Shown here: one piece after another, positions 1 through 4,727 of the stretch
Numbering within the stretch: the first letter of the stretch is position 1
Layout of the letters: the number at the start of each line of letters is the position of its first letter
Source: Candidatus Omnitrophota bacterium
GTDB lineage: Bacteria > Omnitrophota > Gorgyraeia > Aquiviventales > Aquiviventaceae
DNA length: 5,544 nucleotides
Assembly: GCA_016193195.1 (NCBI GenBank)
Contig: JACPSQ010000055.1
Location: 1-5,544, forward strand
Direction: 5' to 3'
Program-made: the position numbers and the translations under genes
The notes under the pieces: generated by a model
The model's database searches: none
What the model was told of the DNA's origin: nothing
What the model saw: the letters and a program-made list of their open reading frames with translations, nothing else

Positions 1-183
1 CAGCGGAGGGAGGCGACCACGCTGGGGTCGCCGACCGTCCGCGCGAGCGCCCACCCCGAGCACAGCCGGCGGGGCACCCTGGCCGCTCCAAAAACCGAGC
101 TGCCGCTCACCGACCGACTCGCCACCCGCTCGCCAATCCTCCCTTCAGATGGGACGCATCCCACGAGTTCTTTCGGGGATTGG
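1..183. other. Left-edge stretch without a recognisable gene
   Basis: No protein family was recognised here. GC peaks at every third base (positions divisible by 3) over about 1-125, as in coding DNA. Two reading frames share that peak and both run off the left edge. One is a minus-strand frame with possible GTG starts at 125 or 164, open to base 1; it contains residues such as GWALARTVGDPSVVASL. The other is a plus-strand frame open from base 1 to a TGA at 232-234, whose product is rich in Pro, Ser, Thr and Arg. Neither GTG has a well-placed Shine-Dalgarno: a GGGAGG lies 12 nt before the GTG at 125, which is too far. The stretch may therefore be the start of a divergent gene, the tail of an upstream gene, or intergenic DNA. 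The plus-strand reading would place the promoter at 184-212 inside a coding tail, which makes it slightly less attractive. Confidence 0.25.
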
Positions 184-212
184 TTGACTTTTCCATGTGG
201 CTTTGTTAGGCT
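184..212 (+). promoter_or_regulatory. Sigma70-type promoter before the queC-like gene
   Basis: A -35 box TTGACT (184-189) is followed after 17 bp by TAGGCT (207-212). The -35 matches consensus at 5 of 6 positions and the -10 at 3 of 6. Transcription would begin near 219 and leave a leader of roughly 37 nt before ATG 256. The -10 context GTTAGGCT is close to GTTATGCT in the promoter at 4660-4689, which supports both calls. The leader was examined for a preQ1 riboswitch and none was seen. Since no separate promoter is evident before sdhC, this promoter may also drive the sdh cluster (inference). Confidence 0.5.
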
Positions 213-255
213 CACCCTGCATCAGCCGGTTTGATAGTCACGTCCTCCTCCAATC

Positions 256-930
256 ATGCGGGAGCGATCTCACCCCACGTGCGTACTGGTCAGCGGCGGA
301 ATCGACAGCGCGGTCTTGCTGCACAACTTCTTGGCCGACGGCGGGACGGTCCTACCGCTCTATCTTCGGTGTGGACTCCGATGGGAGGCGGCTGAGCTGT
401 ACTGGCTTCGACGCTTCCTCCGCGCGGTTCGCTCGCCGTCCCTCGCGCCCTTGGCCGTTGTGGCGCTGCCGCTTCGCTCGACGTACGGCGCGCACTGGAG
501 CCTCACCGGGCGCCGCGTCCCTTCCGCCAGCAGCGCCGCTCGCGCCGTCTATCTCCCCGGACGAAATGTCCTCCTCGTGAGCCACGCGGCGATCGTGTGC
601 GCCCAGCGCCGCGTCGCCACGATCGCCATCGGGATACTCCAAGGCAACCCATTTGGAGACGCCACGCCCGGTTTTTTCGCTCGCCTGGCCGGATGCCTCA
701 CCCAAGCGCTGCAGCGTCCCATCCTGATCCGGACGCCCCTGCGGGATTTGAGCAAGAGCCAAGTGATTCAATCAGCCGCCAAGGCCGTTCCGCTTCACTT
801 GACGTTCTCCTGCATCAATCCCCGCGGCCATCTGCACTGCGGTCGGTGCAATAAGTGCGCCGAGCGGCAACGCGCCTTTCGCATGGCCGGGGTTCCCGAC
901 CCGACCTGCTACATGTGGAGCCGCGGATGA
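256..930 (+). CDS. QueC-like 7-cyano-7-deazaguanine (preQ0) synthase, divergent
   Basis: This 224-residue protein belongs to the QueC/ExsB group of PP-loop ATPases. Classical QueC converts 7-carboxy-7-deazaguanine, ammonia and ATP into preQ0 in the cytosol, a step toward queuosine in tRNA. The ATP pyrophosphatase loop SGGIDS is at residues 13-18. A zinc-binding set is at the C-terminus: C186 and then C195, C198, C201 in HCGRCNKCAERQRAF. YLPGRN (99-104) and PLRDLSKSQVI (161-171) match the family's YxPxRN and PLxxLTKxEII elements. The family's YGQRHxxEL is changed to CGLRWEAAEL (39-48), and the usual DYSGYPDCRPEF segment reads NPFGDATPGFF (131-141). Substrate specificity is therefore less certain than the fold. 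ATG 256 is the first start after an in-frame TAG at 235-237; no Shine-Dalgarno is visible. No queD, queE or queF lies in the window, and sdhC follows after 38 nt, so a shared transcript is possible. Confidence 0.8.
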   Translation: MRERSHPTCVLVSGGIDSAVLLHNFLADGGTVLPLYLRCGLRWEAAELYWLRRFLRAVRSPSLAPLAVVALPLRSTYGAHWSLTGRRVPSASSAARAVYLPGRNVLLVSHAAIVCAQRRVATIAIGILQGNPFGDATPGFFARLAGCLTQALQRPILIRTPLRDLSKSQVIQSAAKAVPLHLTFSCINPRGHLHCGRCNKCAERQRAFRMAGVPDPTCYMWSRG

Positions 931-968
931 CCACTGGTCACTGGTCACTGGTCACTGGTCACTGATCG
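928..968. repeat. 7-bp tandem repeat (CTGGTCA) between queC-like gene and sdhC
   Basis: Four perfect CTGGTCA units lie at 934-940, 941-947, 948-954 and 955-961, followed by a degenerate CTGATCG (962-968). The array fills almost the whole gap between the two genes and ends immediately before the sdhC ATG. At its left end, TGACCA (928-933, starting with the queC-like stop codon) and TGGTCA (935-940) form a perfect 6-bp inverted repeat around one base. It occupies the place where a ribosome binding site for sdhC would lie, and no purine-rich SD motif is left there. Confidence 0.9.
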
Positions 969-1325
969 ATGTGGTACCGTGGAGGAATCGGACACTGGTC
1001 GTGGCTGCTCCACCGTCTCACCGGCGTTGGCGTGCTGCTCTTCCTGTGCCTTCACATCCTGGATACGTCGCTCATCGCGCTCGGGCCGCAGCACTATAAC
1101 GCCATCATGGGCGTGTATCGCCTGCCGTTGTTCCGGGTGCTGGAAGTCGGGCTCGTGGCCTCCGTGCTGTTTCACGCCTTGAACGGCGTCCGCATCATCC
1201 TGATCGACGTGTGGGTGGACCTCACGCGCATCCACAGGCTCCTCTTCCAGATCCAGATGGCCTGTTTTACGCTGGTCATGATGCCGGTCGCCTGGATCAT
1301 GCTCAGGCCGTTGCTTGTCCAATGA
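969..1325 (+). CDS. sdhC: Succinate dehydrogenase cytochrome b subunit SdhC
   Basis: SdhC is one of two membrane anchors of complex II and helps bind heme b and quinone in the cytoplasmic membrane. The 118 residues form about three transmembrane helices (near 12-37, 56-80, 92-115). The family signature HRLTG starts at H15-R16; R16 corresponds to the quinone-site Arg31 of E. coli SdhC, while the E. coli Ser27 position is W12. H69 in FHALNGVRIILID matches the heme-ligand His84 of E. coli. A further H29 in helix 1 (LFLCLHILD) resembles mycobacterial-type SdhC, as does the YRGG..HWSW start (recalled from memory). An in-frame TGA at 963-965 excludes any upstream start, so ATG 969 is the only good choice. 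It lacks a Shine-Dalgarno, being preceded directly by the heptamer array. The stop overlaps the sdhD start as ATGA. Confidence 0.92.
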   Translation: MWYRGGIGHWSWLLHRLTGVGVLLFLCLHILDTSLIALGPQHYNAIMGVYRLPLFRVLEVGLVASVLFHALNGVRIILIDVWVDLTRIHRLLFQIQMACFTLVMMPVAWIMLRPLLVQ

Positions 1326-1708
1326 ACCTCTCTTCATCCTACGCCAGTCCTAAGCCTGCCGGTGGCCTTGAGTTGTGGTCGTGGGTGTTCATGCGGATCT
1401 CAGGACTCCTCTTGCTCGGGCTCGCCTTAGGCCACTTGGTTCTCATGCACCTCATCCACAATGTGGACGAGATCAGCTACGCCTTCGTCGCCACTCGCTA
1501 CGCCGGGTGGTTCTGGCGGACCTACGATCTCCTCATGCTCATCCTGGCGATGCTCCATGGGATGAATGGGGCCCGGATCCTCATTGACGACTACGTGCAT
1601 CCCGTGCGGTGGAGACGGCTGGCCCTGGGCGTGCTCTACGTCGGATGTGGCGGGCTCTTGGCGTTGGGCGCAGGTGTGGCGCTCTTCTTTCAACCCGTTT
1701 CGCACTGA
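1322..1708 (+). CDS. sdhD: Succinate dehydrogenase membrane anchor subunit SdhD
   Basis: SdhD pairs with SdhC to anchor complex II and form the heme b and quinone pocket. The protein has 128 residues and about three membrane helices (near 22-45, 64-88, 99-123). H79 in AMLHGMNGARILIDDYV matches the heme-ligand His71 of E. coli SdhD. D90-Y91 follow at exactly the spacing of E. coli Asp82-Tyr83, so the quinone-contacting tyrosine is kept. Helix 1 has extra histidines H38, H43 and H46 that could serve a second heme or proton transfer (inference). The segment FVATRYAGWFWRTYDL recalls mycobacterial-type SdhD. The frame extends upstream to 1211, but that part is antiparallel-free shadow within sdhC; ATG 1322 overlaps the sdhC stop by 4 nt, a classic coupling arrangement, and no SD is visible. 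The stop shares one base with the sdhA start. Confidence 0.9.
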   Translation: MNLSSSYASPKPAGGLELWSWVFMRISGLLLLGLALGHLVLMHLIHNVDEISYAFVATRYAGWFWRTYDLLMLILAMLHGMNGARILIDDYVHPVRWRRLALGVLYVGCGGLLALGAGVALFFQPVSH

Positions 1709-3450
1709 TGTCCTTGCCCCCTGTGGTTCGGCACCAGTACGACGCGGTGATCGTTGGCGCAGGAGGCGCCGGGCTCATGGCCGCGCTGGAGGCCTCGAAG
1801 GGGTGCCGGGTGGCCGTCGCCAGCAAGCTCTACCCGACGCGTTCGCATACCGGCACGGCCCAAGGCGGGATCGGCGCAGCGCTCGGCAACCTCGAGTCCG
1901 ACCGGTGGGAATGGCACATGTTCGACACGGTCAAGGGCGGCGACTACCTCTGCGATCAGGACGCGGTGGAGATCATGTGTCAGGAAGCGATCGAGGTCGT
2001 CTATGATCTCGAGCACATGGGGCTGCCGTTTAACCGAACCCCGGAGGGCAAGATCGACCAGCGGCGCTTCGGGGGCCACACGATCGAGTTTGGCAAGGCG
2101 CCGGTCCGTCGCTCCTGCTACGCAGCCGACCGCACGGGCCACATGATCCTCCAGACGCTCTACCAACAGTGCATCAAGCGGGGGGTCGAGTTCTTCGATG
2201 AGTTCCGTCTCATCGACCTCCTCATCCAGGATGGCCGTTGCGGCGGGCTGATCGCGCTCTGCCTTGCCACCGGCGAGCTGCACCTCTTCCACGCCAAAGC
2301 GGTGCTCCTCGCCACGGGGGGATTTGGGCGCATGTACAAGGTGACCTCCAACGCCCACACGCTGACGGGTGACGGCTGCGCGATCGCCTTCCGGCGGGGG
2401 GTGCCGCTCGAAGACATGGAGTTCTTTCAGTTCCACCCCACCGGGATCCACAAGCTGGGCATCTTGATCACGGAAGGGGCGCGTGGGGAAGGCGGCATCC
2501 TGCGCAACGGCAAGGGTGAGCGGTTCATGGAGCGCTACGCCCCAACCCTCCTCGATCTCGCGCCCCGCGACATGGTGAGTCGGGCGATCTATCGAGAGAT
2601 TCGTGAAGGGCGGGGCATCCAGGGCCGGGATTACGTCCATCTCGATCTGACGCATCTGGACCCGGCGGTGGTCGAGCGGAAGCTCCCCGACATCACCGAT
2701 TTCGTCCGGACCTACCTCGGGATCAACCCCGTCAAGGAGGCCATCCCCTGCCAGCCGACGGCGCACTACGCGATGGGGGGGATCCCCACGAACGTCAACG
2801 CCCAGGTGGTGATCGACGCCGACAATAGCCCCCTCCCCGGCTTGTACGCGGCGGGCGAGTGCGCGTGCGTCTCCGTCCACGGCGCGAATCGCCTCGGGAC
2901 GAACTCGCTCGTTGACATCGTGGTCTTCGGCCGGCGCGGGGGCCGCCACATCGCCCAGCAGATCTCGAAGCTGGATCTCCCCCCCCTGTCCGCCGATGCC
3001 CAGGGTCGCGCGCAGGAGGAGACCAGCCGACTCATGTCCAACCTCGGCGGCGAATCCGCCGCGCGCATCCGTGCGGAGCTCCAGCAGGTCATGATGGACC
3101 ACGCCTCGGTCTACCGGGAGGAACGGGGCCTGAAGGAGGCGCTGGCTGCGATCGCGGCGCTGCGCAGCCGCTACCGGAGGGTCGACGTCAGCGACAAGAG
3201 CATGCGGTTCAATACGGAGTTGGAAGAAGCGCTGGAGCTCGGCTATCTCCTCGATCTCTCGTGGGTGACCGTCGTGGCGGCGCTGGAACGCCGGGAGTCG
3301 CGCGGCGCGCACAGCCGGGAGGATTTTCCAACACGGGACGACGCCCACTGGCTCAAGCACTCGCTGGCGTTCGCCAGCAATGGGACCATCCGGTTCGACT
3401 CCAAGCCGGTCTCCATCACGCGGTTCCAGCCACAAGAGCGTAAATATTAG
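1708..3450 (+). CDS. sdhA: Succinate dehydrogenase flavoprotein subunit SdhA
   Basis: SdhA oxidises succinate to fumarate on the cytoplasmic face and passes electrons from covalent FAD to SdhB. The 580-residue length is normal for the family. The dinucleotide-binding GAGGAG is at 17-22, and H47 in PTRSHTGTAQGG matches the FAD-linked His45 of E. coli. Q52 matches E. coli SdhA Gln50, where fumarate reductase FrdA has Glu, favouring a succinate-oxidising role. Substrate and catalytic residues are intact: H243 (HPTG), T255-E256 (ITEGARGEGG), R287 (APRDMV), H353 (HYAMGG) and R395 (GANRLGTNS). GLYAAGE (379-384) and the C-terminal SRGAHSREDFPTRDD (531-545) are typical. ATG 1708 overlaps the sdhD stop as TGATG and gives the expected N-terminus; the frame's earlier ATG at 1609 lies deep in sdhD and is rejected. 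There is no SD, so translation is probably coupled to sdhD. No sdhE-type flavinylation factor is visible here. Confidence 0.97.
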   Translation: MSLPPVVRHQYDAVIVGAGGAGLMAALEASKGCRVAVASKLYPTRSHTGTAQGGIGAALGNLESDRWEWHMFDTVKGGDYLCDQDAVEIMCQEAIEVVYDLEHMGLPFNRTPEGKIDQRRFGGHTIEFGKAPVRRSCYAADRTGHMILQTLYQQCIKRGVEFFDEFRLIDLLIQDGRCGGLIALCLATGELHLFHAKAVLLATGGFGRMYKVTSNAHTLTGDGCAIAFRRGVPLEDMEFFQFHPTGIHKLGILITEGARGEGGILRNGKGERFMERYAPTLLDLAPRDMVSRAIYREIREGRGIQGRDYVHLDLTHLDPAVVERKLPDITDFVRTYLGINPVKEAIPCQPTAHYAMGGIPTNVNAQVVIDADNSPLPGLYAAGECACVSVHGANRLGTNSLVDIVVFGRRGGRHIAQQISKLDLPPLSADAQGRAQEETSRLMSNLGGESAARIRAELQQVMMDHASVYREERGLKEALAAIAALRSRYRRVDVSDKSMRFNTELEEALELGYLLDLSWVTVVAALERRESRGAHSREDFPTRDDAHWLKHSLAFASNGTIRFDSKPVSITRFQPQERKY

Positions 3451-3459
3451 CCGCACAGC

Positions 3460-3852
3460 ATGTCCAGGGTACGGTTTCAAGCCGCGCGCGGTTCATTTGA
3501 AGGCGTGCTGAACGAGAGCCTAATTGCTCAGGCGCTGCTGCGGCGATTGCCGATCGCCTCGACGGTAAACCTGTGGGGGGAAGAGATCTACTTCGATGTG
3601 CCGGTGAAGATGAAGAACACCGCACCGACTCGCGACGTGAAGGTCGGCGACATCGCGTATTGGCCCGAGGGGCCGTGCCTGTGCATCTTCTTCGGCAAGA
3701 CCCCTGCCTCCACAGCGAGTGAGCCGCGCCCCGCGAGCCCGGTGACGGTCGTGGGGCACACCGATGCGCCCGCTCAGCTCTTGCGTTCCATCAAGGCCGG
3801 AGCGACAATAACGCTGGACGATGCAGCTCGACATTCAGATCAAGCGGTTTAA
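3460..3852 (+). CDS. Cyclophilin-like fold protein (TM1367/DUF369-like)
   Basis: The 130-residue protein matches what is known of the small cyclophilin-like family typified by Thermotoga TM1367 (Pfam Cyclophil_like). Visible hallmarks in order are LPIASTVNLWGEEIYFDVPV (30-49), VGDIAYWPEG (62-71), CIFFGKTPAS (75-84) and EPRPASPVTVVGH (88-100). Members have a cyclophilin-type beta barrel; peptidyl-prolyl isomerase activity is not established for them as far as is known, so no reaction is assigned. No signal peptide or membrane helix is seen, suggesting a cytosolic protein. It starts 9 nt after the sdhA stop and its last 32 nt overlap sdhB, so it is embedded in the sdh translation unit. The tail after about residue 121 (DAARHSDQAV) lies in the overlap and may be non-conserved. 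No Shine-Dalgarno precedes ATG 3460. A role in complex II assembly is only a guess from position. Confidence 0.85.
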   Translation: MSRVRFQAARGSFEGVLNESLIAQALLRRLPIASTVNLWGEEIYFDVPVKMKNTAPTRDVKVGDIAYWPEGPCLCIFFGKTPASTASEPRPASPVTVVGHTDAPAQLLRSIKAGATITLDDAARHSDQAV

Positions 3853-4549
3853 CCCGGAGCAGGATCGAGAGCCCCAGTGGCGCGAGTATACCGTGACGCT
3901 GGAGCCGACCGACCGCGTCCTCGACGCGCTCCACGCCGTGAAGTGGCACCACGATGGCAGCCTGGCGTTTCGACGCTCCTGCGCGCATGGCATCTGCGGA
4001 TCGGATGGCATGATGATCAACGGCCGCAACCGCCTGGCGTGCAAGGTGCTCATCAAGGATCTCAGGCAGCCGATCATGGTGGAGCCGATGCGGGGCTTCC
4101 CGGTCGTGAAGGACCTCATCGTGGACATGGCCGGCTTCTTCGACAAGTACCGCTCGGTGAGACCGTACCTCATCAGCGACGAGGCCCCGCCGCGGACGGA
4201 GCGGTTGCAAAGCCCGGCGGAGCGCGAGCGGTATGAGGATACGACCAAGTGCATCCTCTGCGGCGCCTGCACGACCTCCTGTCCCTCCTTCTGGGCCAAC
4301 AGCGCGTACGTGGGGCCGGCGGCGATCGTCCAGGCCCACCGGTTCATCTTCGACAGCCGCGACCAGGGAAGAGCGGAGCGCTCGGCGATCCTCAACCAGG
4401 CGAGCGGGGTGTGGCGCTGCCGGACGATCTTCAACTGCACCGACGCCTGCCCACGCGGCATCAACGTCACGAAGGCGATCGGAGAAGTCAAGAAGCTTCT
4501 GGTGAAAGCCGCCACGCGCCCGCCCCATCCCCCGCCGACCCGTGACTAA
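3821..4549 (+). CDS. sdhB: Succinate dehydrogenase iron-sulfur subunit SdhB
   Basis: SdhB carries electrons from FAD in SdhA to quinone at the membrane. The 242-residue length fits the family. The [2Fe-2S] ligands are C54, C59, D62 and C74; Asp as third ligand also occurs in E. coli. The [4Fe-4S] ligands are C144, C147, C150 and C210, and the [3Fe-4S] ligands are C154, C200 and C206. E. coli quinone-site Trp164 and His207 correspond here to A159 (CPSFWAN) and R201 (WRCRTIFNC). The text WRCRTIFNCTDACPRGI is close to mycobacterial SdhB as recalled. ATG 3821 gives MQLDIQIKRFNPEQD, aligning with the E. coli N-terminus MRLEFSIYRYNP, so the 32-nt overlap with the preceding gene is real rather than a start error. 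No convincing SD exists (only TGGACG directly before ATG). The Pro-rich tail RPPHPPPTRD (233-242) is probably non-conserved. Confidence 0.96.
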   Translation: MQLDIQIKRFNPEQDREPQWREYTVTLEPTDRVLDALHAVKWHHDGSLAFRRSCAHGICGSDGMMINGRNRLACKVLIKDLRQPIMVEPMRGFPVVKDLIVDMAGFFDKYRSVRPYLISDEAPPRTERLQSPAERERYEDTTKCILCGACTTSCPSFWANSAYVGPAAIVQAHRFIFDSRDQGRAERSAILNQASGVWRCRTIFNCTDACPRGINVTKAIGEVKKLLVKAATRPPHPPPTRD

Positions 4550-4598
4550 TCCCGCATTTCAGTTCGGACAGTTACCGCGCGTACCTCTGGGTCCGCTT

Positions 4599-4650
4599 TG
4601 CGAGGTGAGAGGTGAGAGGTTCAAGTTACCCTCACACCTCACACCTTGCA
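4599..4650 (+). terminator. Long imperfect hairpin after sdhB, built from inverted 7-bp repeats
   Basis: Bases 4599-4620 pair with 4628-4650 around the 7-nt loop TCAAGTT. Counting by eye gives about 20 pairs: 4599-4607 with 4642-4650 (one G-U), 4609-4614 with 4635-4640, 4616-4617 with 4632-4633, and 4618-4620 with 4628-4630. Two A-A mismatches lie 7 nt apart, and C4631 is bulged. It begins 49 nt after the sdhB stop. No T-tract follows, so it is not a classical intrinsic terminator. It may protect the 3' end of the sdh transcript or act with Rho. The terminator label is an inference; the inverted repeat itself is directly visible. Confidence 0.45.
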
Positions 4651-4658
4651 CCTTGCGC
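4602..4658. repeat. Facing 7-bp repeat arrays in the sdhB-dehydrogenase gap
   Basis: The left array is GAGGTGA at 4602-4608 and 4609-4615 plus a partial GAGGT (4616-4620). The right array is CTCACAC at 4631-4637 and 4638-4644, then CTTGCAC (4645-4651) and CTTGCGC (4652-4658). The arrays are approximately reverse complements. The period of 7 equals that of the array before sdhC, though the unit sequence differs. The right array ends one base before the -35 box of the next promoter. Confidence 0.85.
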
Positions 4659-4659
4659 G

Positions 4660-4689
4660 TTGACAAGCCCTCCGGCAAGTCGTTATGCT
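4660..4689 (+). promoter_or_regulatory. Strong sigma70-type promoter before the last gene
   Basis: A perfect -35 TTGACA (4660-4665) is followed after 18 bp by TATGCT (4684-4689), 4 of 6 to consensus; a 17-bp register would use the weaker TTATGC. The start site would be near 4696, leaving a leader of about 32 nt to ATG 4728. It indicates that the dehydrogenase is transcribed separately from the sdh cluster. The leader has no Shine-Dalgarno and instead carries a pyrimidine-rich CCCTCCCTTCC shortly before the start. Confidence 0.7.
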
Positions 4690-4727
4690 AGCATTACTCA
4701 CTCAAACGTAAGCCCTCCCTTCCAATT

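Noticed and set aside
150..163. Small hairpin TGGGA-CGCA-TCCCA as a terminator
   Set aside because: The stem is only 5 bp and is followed by just a short, interrupted T-rich run; too weak to call.
213..255. Possible preQ1 riboswitch in the leader of the queC-like gene
   Set aside because: The leader is only about 37 nt and shows neither the stem, the A-rich tail nor the CUAG-type core expected of preQ1 riboswitches.
799..827. TTGACG inside the queC-like gene as an sdh promoter
   Set aside because: No -10-like hexamer lies 16-18 bp downstream; the sequence there is CCCGCGG-like.
928..968. CRISPR-like repeat array
   Set aside because: The units are 7 bp and directly adjacent with no spacers, so this is a simple tandem repeat.
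1609..1707. Upstream ATG that would lengthen sdhA by 33 residues
   Set aside because: The extension lies inside sdhD helix 3 and encodes an Arg/Gly-rich stretch unlike any SdhA N-terminus; ATG 1708 fits the family and gives a TGATG coupling.
1690..3480. Long open frame of 596 codons on the minus strand
   Set aside because: It lies wholly antisense to sdhA, whose product carries all catalytic motifs. Long antisense frames are expected in GC-rich coding DNA, and the translation (rich in Arg, Asp, His, Val) matches no family.
3791..4528. Minus-strand open frames of 226-245 codons opposite sdhB
   Set aside because: SdhB is unmistakable on the plus strand with eleven cluster-ligand residues in place; the antisense frames are compositional shadows.
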